A DNA stretch of 35,831 bases from DASUPK01 sp035456265. Lineage in GTDB: Bacteria; Actinomycetota; Thermoleophilia; Solirubrobacterales; 70-9. How positions within the stretch are numbered: the stretch's first letter is position 1; the number at the start of each line of letters is the position of its first letter. Under the pieces are notes generated by a model. That model did not search any database. It was not told the DNA's origin and saw nothing but the letters and a program-made list of their open reading frames with translations. The translations under genes and the position numbers were made by a program. Shown piece by piece: positions 8,407 through 15,788 of the stretch. Where the stretch lies: positions 1 through 35,831 of the forward strand of contig DATIDP010000123.1 of assembly GCA_035456265.1 (NCBI GenBank), given 5' to 3'.

Positions 8407-8425
8407 CCGGCGTCCGGCCGGGTTA
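8388..8425. repeat. Tandem duplication of a 19-mer
   Basis: Two adjacent 19-bp copies (8388-8406 and 8407-8425) of CCGGCGTCCGGCGGGGTTA differ at one position (G versus C at the 13th base). They sit in the 5' region of the minus-strand lipid kinase gene and overlap the hairpin there. Confidence 0.6.
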
Positions 8426-8522
8426 CGGCAGCCTATTGAGCCGGACGTCGGCGGCTGTCCGGGGGATTCACCACCTCCGTTCCCAGGTTCCCGGGTCGTT
8501 GGTTCGTCGTCAGGAGTCGATC

Positions 8523-9140
8523 ATGACGTCACACGGCGACGGCTGGCGGGTTTCCGGGTCCGAGCACTACCGTTTCCCGCCGCGAGCGAGTTCACGGCGT
8601 ATGCCTACTGCGAAGAGCGCAAGCGGTCCATCTTGCGCGGCGGCACCGTCCGCACCGACTTCATCCCGACGGCGCCGGGACAGACCACCGGAAACACGCC
8701 TCGCTGCGCGAAGGGCACCGCGGCGATCTCGGGGGGCTTCAAGACATTGTCGACCGGGGCTTACTTCAATCGGTCGAGCGGCCTCGGCCGGGACTGGAGC
8801 ATCGAGGTGACCAACGTCGGCGCAACGCTGTCCGATGTCTACGACGTCGAGGCCTACTGCGTCCGGGGAAAGGTTCAGCGGGTTGAAGCGTTTGGCATCG
8901 TCCCTGGCAATGGCCCCCCGACGCCTGAGGGTGTGACCACCATGGTGTACCCCCGGCTGCGGAAAGGGGAGGTTCGTTCGAGGCGGTGGTTACGTGGCGA
9001 CCCCGCCCGCGGTCGATCTCTTGCGGGGCCCCGTGGTCTTCGGCGACGTTCTCGCGCCGAAGGGCTGGAAGGTGTCGGTTGTCTCGATCGACGGCACCCA
9101 AGAGGCCCACAAGTCATTCGGCTGCTGCCGGCCGGGCTAG
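8523..9140 (+). pseudogene. Frameshifted remnant of a secreted Cys/Gly-rich repeat protein
   Basis: This stretch has no intact gene but holds a recognisable protein broken across two frames. From ATG 8523 (AGGAG upstream) the frame reads GWRVSGSEHYR. At about 8575 it shifts to another frame reading AASEFTAYAYCEERKR, CAKGTAAISGGF, LGRDWSIEVTNVG and VEAYCVRGK. At about 8981 an apparent extra A shifts it back, to GGYVATPPAVDLLRG, GWKVSVVSIDGT and a TAG at 9138-9140. The alternation of 'W-x-V ... N', 'AYC' and 'C-x-K/R-G ... SGGF' is a repeat seen in exported actinobacterial proteins. No signal peptide remains. The remnant's stop interlocks with that of the MBL gene (CTAG, 9137-9140). Sequencing errors are an alternative to decay. 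Confidence 0.6.
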
Positions 9141-10216
9141 CTGGTCGCCGGCTCGCCTGCGGCAGGGTTACCTCCCGGAATCAGGTCCCCCAGTTCCTCG
9201 ACCGGGGTGCCGGAGGTGGCCGCGTACCGGAGGACCGTGCCATCGTCGACCTCCCGGACATGGCCGGCGTTGACGAGCAGGTCGACGTGGCCGATCACCT
9301 CGGAGAGGGTGAGGAATGCCTGGGTTACGGCCACGTCCCCCCAGAGCGCCTGGGCGAGCTCGTGCCCGGTGCGGGGTTGCTCGGCGATCAGCCGGTAGAG
9401 CTTCTCGGCGCGCCGCTGATGGAGCCTGAAGCGCTCGTCGATCAGCGCCACGTGGTCGGTGATCGGCTCGCCGTGTCCGGCAAGGACGATCTCCGCGGGA
9501 AGCTCACGGGTCCGCTTCAGGGACTCGAGGTAGGTGACCAGCGCCTGGGTCCGCTCCGCTGACCCGTCCAGCGGGCGCGAGATCAGCGGGTTGGACGAGA
9601 TGTGCTTGATCAGGTGATCGGCGGCGATCAGGATCCGCCTCTTGGCGTCCCAGAACAGGGTGTCCGAAGGACTGTGCCCTGGGCGATGCTGGACCTCGAG
9701 CCGGCGGTCTCTGAACTCGATCTCCTCGCCGTCGTGGAGCGGCCGGGTCACATGCGCCTTTGAGCCCCAGGCGCGAAAGCTGCCGGTCACCTGCCGCAGC
9801 GCCCGGACGACCTCCTCCGAGATGCCGTGACGCAGCATCAGCGCGGCGGCCTCCTCGTCGTCGCGCTCGGCGTCCGCTCCGAAGTTCTCGATGAACGGCG
9901 CCAGCCGGTCGAGCGCCGCGACCTCGGCGCCCGAGCGCTTGGCGACGATGTCCACCAGGCCGAGATGATCGATGTGCTGGTGCGTGACGATCACCAGTTC
10001 GAGGTCCTCGATCCCGTGGCCGAGGGCGTCCAGCTGCCGCTCCAGCTCATCGAGCGCCTTCCCCGAATTGGGTCCAGAGTCGATCAGGGTGAGGGGTTCG
10101 TCATCGAGCAGGTAGGTGTTGACGCGCCCGACCTGGAACGGGGTCGGAATCCGCAGCACCCGGATTCCCGCGTCCGAGATCCGCTCCCAGACTGCGGGCG
10201 GTGTCTCGTCACTCAC
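9137..10216 (-). CDS. MBL-fold metallo-hydrolase, LACTB2-like, with C-terminal winged helix
   Basis: This 359-residue metallo-beta-lactamase-fold hydrolase has the zinc motif THQHIDHLG at 78-86, a further His in QHRPGHSPSDTLFW, an Asp in LIAADH, and a late His in VLAGHGEPI. The C-terminal ~90 residues (from RFRLHQRRAEKLYRLI) look like the winged-helix segment of LACTB2/RNase-like MBL proteins. Members act as endoribonucleases, thioesterases or hydroxyacylglutathione-type hydrolases; the substrate here is unknown. The GTG start at 10216 lies inside the 3' end of the mutase gene (8-bp overlap), so the two are probably translationally coupled. The stop shares the CTAG at 9137-9140 with the opposite-strand remnant. 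Confidence 0.85.
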   Translation of the reverse strand: MSDETPPAVWERISDAGIRVLRIPTPFQVGRVNTYLLDDEPLTLIDSGPNSGKALDELERQLDALGHGIEDLELVIVTHQHIDHLGLVDIVAKRSGAEVAALDRLAPFIENFGADAERDDEEAAALMLRHGISEEVVRALRQVTGSFRAWGSKAHVTRPLHDGEEIEFRDRRLEVQHRPGHSPSDTLFWDAKRRILIAADHLIKHISSNPLISRPLDGSAERTQALVTYLESLKRTRELPAEIVLAGHGEPITDHVALIDERFRLHQRRAEKLYRLIAEQPRTGHELAQALWGDVAVTQAFLTLSEVIGHVDLLVNAGHVREVDDGTVLRYAATSGTPVEELGDLIPGGNPAAGEPATS

Positions 10217-11585
10217 GAATCAGCCCGAGGACCTCGTCCCGCTTCGCCTCCATGTCCTCCCGGGAGACGAGCGACTCGAGGTTGAGGCGAAGCAGCGGCT
10301 CGGTGTTCGAGGGGCGGACATTGAAGTGCCAGTCCGAGTAGTCGATGGAGACTCCGTCGAGATGGGAGATCTCGGCGTCGGAGTAGCGCTCCTCGATCTC
10401 CCTCATCTTCGCCTCCTGATCCGCCACCTCGGAATTGATCTCCCCGGAGATGAAGTACCTGGAGCGGAACTCGTCCATCAGTTCGGAGAGCGAGCGGCTC
10501 TCGCGGGAGACGAGCTCGAGCATGAGCAGTGCCGGCATCGTGCCCGAGTCCGCGCAGTAGAAGTGCCGGAAGTAGTAGTGCCCGGAGACCTCGCCGCCGA
10601 AGACGGCGCCCGTCTCGCGCATCCGGATCTTGAAGAAGGCGTGACCGACCCGGCTCAGGTCGGACCTGCCGCCCGCCGCCGCGACGGTGTCCGGAACCGC
10701 CCGGCTCGAGCGGGGGTCGTAGAGGATCGTCGCCCCGGGTTCCTTCGCGAGGGTGGCGCGGGCGAGCAGGGCGCAGACGAAGTCGCCGTCGCAGAACGTC
10801 CCCTGGTCGTCGATGAAGAAGCAGCGGTCCGCGTCGCCGTCCCACGCGATCGCCAGATCGACTCCCTCCTTCTTCACCTGCTCGACCAGCATGCGCCGGT
10901 TCTCCTCGAGGAATGGATTGGGACCGGCCTCCGGGAAGTCGCCGTTCGGCTCCCAGCGGCTGGTGGTGACCTCGAGGTTCAGTCGGTCGAGCAGCGGGCC
11001 GACCATCGGACCGGCCATCCCGTCGCTGCCGTCGGCCAGGATCCGGAGCGGCCCGATCGCCTCGCCGTCGACGGCGGCGAGCATGTGCCGGTGGAAGTCC
11101 GGATAGATGTCGATCTCCTCGACGCTTCCGCCTCCGGGGGGATCTGGCAGGCCGTCCTCGATCTCCGCCCGGACCTCCTGGATGCCGGCGTCGCCGGATA
11201 GCGCCAGAGCGCCCTCCCGCAGGAGCTTCACGCCCGTGTACTTCTTGGGATTGTGGGAGGCGGTGACCATCGCCCCGCCGTCGAGGTCGCGCGAGCCGAC
11301 CAGGTAGTAGCTCATCTCGGTGGCGACCTGCCCGGCGTCGACCACGGTGACCCCCTCCTCGACGAGGCCGTTCCGAACGCCATCGGCCATCCCGGGGGAG
11401 CTCAGGCGCATGTCGTGACCGAGGCCGACCAGGAGCTCCGCCGTCTTCTTGCCGCGAATCCGGCCCAGGACCCGGGCGAAGGCGCGACCGATCAGGTGGG
11501 CGGTCTCCTCGTCGAGTTCGTCGCCGTAGACCCCTCGGATGTCGTAGGCCTTGAAGATCCCGGCCGGCGGCGCGGTGGTGGCCAT
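10209..11585 (-). CDS. Phosphomannomutase / phosphoglucomutase (alpha-D-phosphohexomutase)
   Basis: This 458-residue enzyme interconverts hexose 1- and 6-phosphates, feeding GDP-mannose or UDP-glucose synthesis. The four hallmark regions are present: phosphoserine loop VTASHNPKKYTG (Ser110), Mg loop WDGDADR (248-254), sugar-binding loop GGEVSGHYYF (330-339), and phosphate-binding RPSNTEPLLRL (424-434). The N-terminal FKAYDIRGVYGDEL matches bacterial ManB/AlgC-type enzymes rather than GlmM. The ATG at 11585 overlaps the stop of the upstream fusion gene by one base (TGATG), and its own 3' end overlaps the MBL gene, so the three genes form a tight unit. Mannose versus glucose preference cannot be decided from sequence. 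Confidence 0.9.
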   Translation of the reverse strand: MATTAPPAGIFKAYDIRGVYGDELDEETAHLIGRAFARVLGRIRGKKTAELLVGLGHDMRLSSPGMADGVRNGLVEEGVTVVDAGQVATEMSYYLVGSRDLDGGAMVTASHNPKKYTGVKLLREGALALSGDAGIQEVRAEIEDGLPDPPGGGSVEEIDIYPDFHRHMLAAVDGEAIGPLRILADGSDGMAGPMVGPLLDRLNLEVTTSRWEPNGDFPEAGPNPFLEENRRMLVEQVKKEGVDLAIAWDGDADRCFFIDDQGTFCDGDFVCALLARATLAKEPGATILYDPRSSRAVPDTVAAAGGRSDLSRVGHAFFKIRMRETGAVFGGEVSGHYYFRHFYCADSGTMPALLMLELVSRESRSLSELMDEFRSRYFISGEINSEVADQEAKMREIEERYSDAEISHLDGVSIDYSDWHFNVRPSNTEPLLRLNLESLVSREDMEAKRDEVLGLIRE

Positions 11586-12805
11586 CAGCCGAACGCTCCC
11601 TTGAGCGTCTCGTAGCTGTCGTGAAGCGTCTGATTCATGACTCGCGTGTCTCCGAGCACCGGCATGAAGTTGGTGTCGCCTCCCCAGCGCGGGACGATGT
11701 GCATGTGGATGTGGTGCTCGACCCCGGCGCCCGCCACCCGGCCCTGGTTGAAGCCGACGTTGTAGCCATGCGGGGCGTAGCTGGTCTCGAGCGCATTCAT
11801 TCCCCGCTGGGCGAGGGACATGATCTCGGCCATCGTCGCCCCGTCGATCCTCTGGAGCTCGGCGACGTGCTCGTAGGGAGCGACCATCAGGTGGCCGTTC
11901 GTGTACGGAAACTTGTTGAGGATCACGAAGGACCGCTCGCCGCGTCGGAGGATGAGGTTCGCCTCGTCATCCTCTGCTTCGCACGCCGCGCAGAAGATGC
12001 ATTCCGACTCTTTGTCCTTGGAGGCGTCCTTCACGTACTCGAGCCGCCATGGGGCCCAGATCCGCTGAGTGGCCACAGGCGGCATCGTACGGACCGGGCG
12101 CTGGCCGGCGTCGAGCGTGAGTCGCGTGAGCTCTTGCAGCTGCGGCCTGAGCATCTCGGCCAGATCTCGTCCTTCGCCCGGCTCGCGCAGCAGAAGGCCG
12201 AGGGCTTCCCGCACCGCCGCAAGCAGGTCGGTGGGAGTGGAGGTTGCCGGAGGTGCCGGAGGCGTTGGTCTCCCCTCGGGGAGCAGCTCGGCTGCCGAGC
12301 GCAGGTACCGCTCGGCCTGTTCCAGATTCCCGCGCTCGACACCGAGCCGTGCGCGCACCAGGTAGAGAACGCAAAGTCCGAACCGTTGCCGCGGAGTCTC
12401 TGCGAGCCGCTCCATCGGCTCACGCACGCGGTTCTCAACGGCCGTGCCGAAGAGCAGCCGGAAGTTCGGGCCGAGCGCACCGAACCGGCCGGCGGGCGTG
12501 AAAGAGAGATCGACCTGGAGGTTTCCGGGCAGCAGGAACACGCGGTAGACGGTCGGCCCCACGTGGACGTCGAAAAGGTGAACTGCCTCCAGCTCCGCAG
12601 CGAGCTCGCGGGTCCACTCGTTCAGGACCTCCCCCACCGGTGTCGACTCGGCGACACCGAAGGCGAGATCCACATCCGACCAGCGATCCACCCGCCTCGC
12701 CGCCTCCGCCCCGACCACCGCCGCAGCCACGATGCGAGGATCCTCTTCTGCCCGCTTGAGTACTCGCCGGCGAGCGCTCTCGCGCTCTTCGACGGTGAAG
12801 ATCAT
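11585..12805 (-). CDS. Nucleotidyltransferase-HIT fusion protein (HIT part of Ap4A phosphorylase type)
   Basis: One uninterrupted 406-residue frame encodes two domains. Residues 1 to ~235 form a minimal nucleotidyltransferase: VVGAEAARRVDRWSDVDL (31-47) is the G-[SA]-x(n)-D-x-D motif with Asp44 and Asp46, and LQVDLSF gives a third acid (Asp99). The usual Ser after the Gly is Ala33. A helical and Pro-rich segment follows. Residues ~241-406 form a complete HIT protein: RIWAPWRLEYV, CIFCAAC (zinc), FVILNKFPYTNGHLMVAPYEH, the triad HHIHMHIVPRW (364-374) and a tail (GDTNFMPVLGDTRV) typical of actinobacterial Ap4A phosphorylase-like HIT proteins. ATG 12085 could start a stand-alone HIT protein, but no stop separates the parts. 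It lies 46 bp downstream of corA. Confidence 0.8.
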   Translation of the reverse strand: MIFTVEERESARRRVLKRAEEDPRIVAAAVVGAEAARRVDRWSDVDLAFGVAESTPVGEVLNEWTRELAAELEAVHLFDVHVGPTVYRVFLLPGNLQVDLSFTPAGRFGALGPNFRLLFGTAVENRVREPMERLAETPRQRFGLCVLYLVRARLGVERGNLEQAERYLRSAAELLPEGRPTPPAPPATSTPTDLLAAVREALGLLLREPGEGRDLAEMLRPQLQELTRLTLDAGQRPVRTMPPVATQRIWAPWRLEYVKDASKDKESECIFCAACEAEDDEANLILRRGERSFVILNKFPYTNGHLMVAPYEHVAELQRIDGATMAEIMSLAQRGMNALETSYAPHGYNVGFNQGRVAGAGVEHHIHMHIVPRWGGDTNFMPVLGDTRVMNQTLHDSYETLKGAFG

Positions 12806-12851
12806 CGCCTCGCCACCCGCATGAAACGGGTCGCGCTCACGCGCCCTCGAA

Positions 12852-13853
12852 TCAGAGCCAGCCGCGCCGGCGGAAGTAGGCGACCATCCCCACCAGCAGG
12901 GCCACCATCGTGCCCACGATCGCCCAGAAGGCGGTCATGTCCTGCTCCCCGGGGACCCCGACGTTCATTCCCCAGATGCTCGCGAGCAGCGTCAGCGGCA
13001 GGACGATGACGCTGATCGAGGTGAGCACGCGCAGGATGTCGTTGACGCGGTGCGAGAGCACGGACTCATTGGTGTCCTCGAGCGCCTCGATGACCTCCTT
13101 GTAGTTCTCGAGGATGTCCCAGATGCGCTCATGGGCGTCGACCACGTCGTCGAAGTAGATCTCGAGGTCCATGTCGGGTGAGAGGTAGCGCTCCTTCACC
13201 TTCTCCAGATCCCGAAGCACCTGGCGCTGCGGGCGAATCACCTTGCGGAAGTTGATGATCTCCTGCTTGACGTTGGAGATGTCGCGCACGATCTCCTCGG
13301 AGCGGCCCTCGAAGATCTCCTCCTCCAGCACGTCCAGCTTGTTGCCGATCTTGCGCAGCATCGGAAAGCAGTAGTCGAAACCGTCGTCGACGATCCGATA
13401 GAGCAGGTAGCCCGAGCCGCGACTGAAGAGCTGGTCGCGCAGCTCCTCCTTCTGCCGGCACCGCTCGAACAGGTACTCGACCGGCTGCAGCGGCTGGTTG
13501 GGAATCGTGATCAGGAAGCCGGCGCCGACGAAGATGTCGAGCTCGCCGGCGTTGAGTCGTCCCACCGCGGGGTCGAAGACCGGGAACTGCAGGACGATGA
13601 AGAGGTAGTCGTCGTAGACGTCGATCTTCGGCCGCTGGTTGCGAGAGAGGACGTCCTCGTAGTCGAGGGCGTGGAAGGCGAAGTTCTCCTCCAGCCAGGC
13701 CTGCTCGAGCGGCCCCTGCCGGTCGATCTTCACCCAGCGGAGACCTTCGGCCGCGATCTCCTCGACCTTGGGGGTCTGCGGCTCAGGCGGAAGCGGCGCG
13801 ACGAACTCGCCGGCGCGGGTCCTGCGCAGTCTGGGGCGAGGGAGGTTCGGCAT
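12852..13853 (-). CDS. corA: CorA-type magnesium/cobalt channel
   Basis: This 333-residue inner-membrane divalent-cation channel has a large cytosolic N-terminal funnel (about 30-270) with long acidic and helical stretches (for example KLDVLEEEIFEG and DILENYKEVIEALEDTNES). Two C-terminal transmembrane helices follow, ISVIVLPLTLLASIWGMN and FWAIVGTMVALLVGMVAYF, and the protein ends in a basic tail (RRRGWL). The signature GMN motif in SIWGMNVGVPGE lies at the end of the first helix. The first ~25 residues are Pro/Arg-rich. A -10-like TACAGT (13905-13900) lies about 46 nt upstream, and a short out-of-frame ORF overlaps the start (see findings). The nucleotidyltransferase-HIT, mutase and MBL genes follow on the same strand, so corA may lead an operon. 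Confidence 0.92.
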   Translation of the reverse strand: MPNLPRPRLRRTRAGEFVAPLPPEPQTPKVEEIAAEGLRWVKIDRQGPLEQAWLEENFAFHALDYEDVLSRNQRPKIDVYDDYLFIVLQFPVFDPAVGRLNAGELDIFVGAGFLITIPNQPLQPVEYLFERCRQKEELRDQLFSRGSGYLLYRIVDDGFDYCFPMLRKIGNKLDVLEEEIFEGRSEEIVRDISNVKQEIINFRKVIRPQRQVLRDLEKVKERYLSPDMDLEIYFDDVVDAHERIWDILENYKEVIEALEDTNESVLSHRVNDILRVLTSISVIVLPLTLLASIWGMNVGVPGEQDMTAFWAIVGTMVALLVGMVAYFRRRGWL

Positions 13854-13977
13854 CTTCCGGACCTGTCGTCATCGTCGCTTCCTTCTCCATGGTGATTTCA
13901 CTGTACTGCGGCGGGGACCGCGTCGCCGCACACACGTGCCCGGAATTTCGCATGTAAATGCGGCTTACGGGCGTTGC

Positions 13978-13983
13978 TATATT
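13978..13983 (+). promoter_or_regulatory. -10 element TATATT driving the SAM riboswitch transcript
   Basis: TATATT is the best -10 candidate and would start transcription about 10-15 nt before the riboswitch P1 stem (14001). No convincing -35 is visible. A perfect inverted repeat, CGCAT-GTAA-ATGCG (13949-13962), sits just upstream. The rest of the corA-thrC gap (13891-13948) shows nothing else I can name beyond the corA -10. Confidence 0.5.
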
Positions 13984-14000
13984 CCCTCGTCACATACGCA

Positions 14001-14128
14001 CCACATCAAGAGGGGTGGAGGGACTGGCCCGAAGAAGCCCCGGCAACCCCCTCGGATCTCGGTCCGAGGAAGGTGCCAACTCCAGCAGGTGTCGCGGTTT
14101 TGGTGATCGAGCGGCCTGGAAGATGTGG
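14001..14128 (+). ncRNA. SAM-I (S-box) riboswitch aptamer
   Basis: The S-box core is clear: GGTGGAGGGACTGGCCC (14014-14030), a GAAGAAGCCCCGGCAACC block, and AAGGTGCCAACTCC, in the right order. Stem P1 closes perfectly between CCACATC (14001-14007) and GATGTGG (14122-14128). An intrinsic terminator follows at 14146-14180, giving the usual arrangement in which SAM binding favours termination. The controlled gene is the ThrC-like enzyme at 14195, and probably also the CysO-like gene after it. Confidence 0.93.
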
Positions 14129-14145
14129 GAAGAGCTCCGAAACGG

Positions 14146-14180
14146 ACCTCCGCCCACCGAAACCAGGCGGAGGTTTTTTT
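14146..14180 (+). terminator. Riboswitch expression-platform terminator
   Basis: Arms ACCTCCGCC (14146-14154) and GGCGGAGGT (14166-14174) form a 9-bp perfect stem, followed by seven T (14174-14180). It ends 14 nt before the thrC-like start codon, so it controls read-through into that gene. Confidence 0.93.
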
Positions 14181-14194
14181 ACGCAGAGGAGCCA

Positions 14195-15430
14195 ATGGCA
14201 GTCGAGTCTCTGAAATGCAAGGAGTGCGGGGAGAGCTATCCGCTCGACGCGCGCTTCGTCTGTGAGCAGTGCTTCGGGCCGCTCGAGGTCTCATACGACC
14301 TCTCCGACCTCGACCCCGAGGAGGCCCGCCGCAAGATCCAGGCCGGGTCGCGGGGCATCTGGCGCTACTCCGACTTCCTGCCCTTCGAGGGGCGCCCCGG
14401 GGATCCGCTCGAGCCCGGGTTCACCCCGCTGATCCGCGCCGACCGCCTCGCCGAGCGGCTGGGACTGGGGGAGGTCTGGATCAAGAACGACGCAGCCAAC
14501 CCGACGCACTCCTTCAAGGACCGCGTCGTCGCGGTCGCGGTCGCCAAGGCCAGGGAGCTCGGCTTCGAGACGGTCGCCTGCGCCTCGACCGGCAACCTCG
14601 CCAACGCCGTCGCCGCTCACGCTGCTGCGGCGGGTCTCGACTCCTACGTCTTCGTCCCGGCGGACCTCGAGGAGCAGAAGCTCCTCGCCACCGGGATCTA
14701 CGGCACCAAGCTCGTCGGCATTCGCGGCACCTACGACGACGTCAACCGGCTCTGCACGGAGCTCAGCCAGACCCGTCCCTGGGCGTTCGTCAACGTCAAC
14801 CTGCGCCCGTACTACTCCGAGGGCTCGAAGACGCTCGCCTTCGAGACGATCGAGCAGCTCGGCTGGAAGCTTCCGGACCGCGTGGTCGCGCCGATCGCCT
14901 CCGGTTCGATGTTCACGAAGGTCGCCAAGGGCATGCGCGATTGGATCGAGCTCGGACTGGTCGAGGGAGAGCTGCCCACCTTCTGCGGGGCCCAGGCGCT
15001 CGGCTGCTCGCCCGTCGCGACCGCGTTCTCGGAGGGCTGGGACGTCTGCAAGCCGGAGCGCTCGCCGGACACGATCGCCAAGAGCCTCGCCATCGGCGAT
15101 CCGGCCGACGGTCCCTACGCCCTCGAGCTGGCTCGCAAGAGCGGCGGGGTGATCGAGTCCGTCACCGATGACGAGATCCGCGCCGGAATACGGCTGCTCG
15201 CCGAGACGACCGGCGTGTTCACCGAGACGGCGGGCGGTGTCACGGTTGGGGTGCTGTCCAAGCTCGCGGATGCCGGGGCGATCGGGTCGGACGAGAGGGT
15301 CGTCGCCTACATCACCGGGGAGGGGCTGAAGACGCTCGACGCCGCCCGGGAGTCGTTCCGGATGCACGAGATCGAGCCGACGCTGGATGCTTTCGAGGCC
15401 GAGTTCCGGACCGCGGAGGTCTCGGCGTAG
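14195..15430 (+). CDS. thrC: Threonine-synthase-like PLP enzyme under SAM control (possible homocysteine synthase)
   Basis: This 411-residue fold-type II PLP enzyme has an N-terminal zinc-ribbon-like CKEC...CEQC (residues ~8-29), as in some archaeal and actinobacterial threonine synthases. The PLP lysine motif is NPTHSFKDR (about residue 107-115), and an ASTGNLANAVAAHAAAAGL phosphate-binding loop follows. Family threonine synthases convert O-phosphohomoserine to threonine. The context argues for a methionine role: a SAM-I riboswitch and terminator precede it, and a CysO-like sulfur carrier follows 44 bp downstream. From memory, a ThrC-like homocysteine synthase working with such a carrier has been described in Streptomyces; I could not check that here. 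ATG 14195 with GAGGAG just upstream is the start. The activity (threonine or homocysteine) is inference. Confidence 0.85.
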   Translation: MAVESLKCKECGESYPLDARFVCEQCFGPLEVSYDLSDLDPEEARRKIQAGSRGIWRYSDFLPFEGRPGDPLEPGFTPLIRADRLAERLGLGEVWIKNDAANPTHSFKDRVVAVAVAKARELGFETVACASTGNLANAVAAHAAAAGLDSYVFVPADLEEQKLLATGIYGTKLVGIRGTYDDVNRLCTELSQTRPWAFVNVNLRPYYSEGSKTLAFETIEQLGWKLPDRVVAPIASGSMFTKVAKGMRDWIELGLVEGELPTFCGAQALGCSPVATAFSEGWDVCKPERSPDTIAKSLAIGDPADGPYALELARKSGGVIESVTDDEIRAGIRLLAETTGVFTETAGGVTVGVLSKLADAGAIGSDERVVAYITGEGLKTLDAARESFRMHEIEPTLDAFEAEFRTAEVSA

Positions 15431-15456
15431 ACCCGCGGCCGTGCGGCGTCCATGAC

Positions 15457-15462
15457 TAAGAT
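15457..15462 (+). promoter_or_regulatory. Possible -10 before the cysO-like gene
   Basis: TAAGAT ends 12 nt before ATG 15475, which lacks a ribosome site. A secondary promoter independent of the riboswitch is possible. Confidence 0.25.
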
Positions 15463-15474
15463 TCCCGCCCGACG

Positions 15475-15747
15475 ATGAGCATCACGGTGAAAATCCCGGC
15501 CCAGCTCCGCGCCGCCACCGGGGGTGAGGGCGAGCTCGAGGTGGAGGGGTCCACCGTGGGCGAGGCGCTCGACGCGGTCTTCGATCAGCACGATGGGCTG
15601 CGCGAGCGGATCACCCAGGACGGTGACCTGCGCCGGTTCGTAAACGTCTACGTCTCGGGTGAGGACATCCGCTTCCAGGACGGCCTCGACACCCAGGTCT
15701 CCGACGGCGACGAGGTGACGATCCTCCCCGCCGTCGCCGGCGGCTGA
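15475..15747 (+). CDS. CysO-like MoaD/ThiS-family sulfur carrier protein
   Basis: This 90-residue beta-grasp ubiquitin-like protein ends in VSDGDEVTILPAVAGG. The C-terminal Gly-Gly is the site that is adenylated and converted to a thiocarboxylate. The segment FVNVYVSGEDIRFQDGLDT and the ILPAVAGG ending closely resemble mycobacterial CysO, which donates sulfide to CysM for cysteine synthesis. Here the neighbour is a ThrC-like enzyme behind a SAM riboswitch, not CysM and the Mec protease, so it may deliver sulfur to O-phosphohomoserine for homocysteine. The activating MoeB-like enzyme and the protease are not in the window. ATG 15475 is chosen because the fold starts at ITVKIP. Confidence 0.87.
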   Translation: MSITVKIPAQLRAATGGEGELEVEGSTVGEALDAVFDQHDGLRERITQDGDLRRFVNVYVSGEDIRFQDGLDTQVSDGDEVTILPAVAGG

Positions 15748-15788
15748 GAGCCGCTTCGCGGCGGTTGCCGCCGGGTAGGGAAGTCGCC

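Noticed and set aside
9141..9562. Continuation of the remnant's middle frame past 9140
   Set aside because: Beyond the TAG at 9138-9140 this frame is an antisense shadow of the MBL-fold gene.
13958..14194. Upstream extension of the thrC-like frame through the riboswitch
   Set aside because: The region is occupied by a well-supported SAM-I aptamer and terminator; ATG 14195 has a ribosome site and begins the conserved protein.
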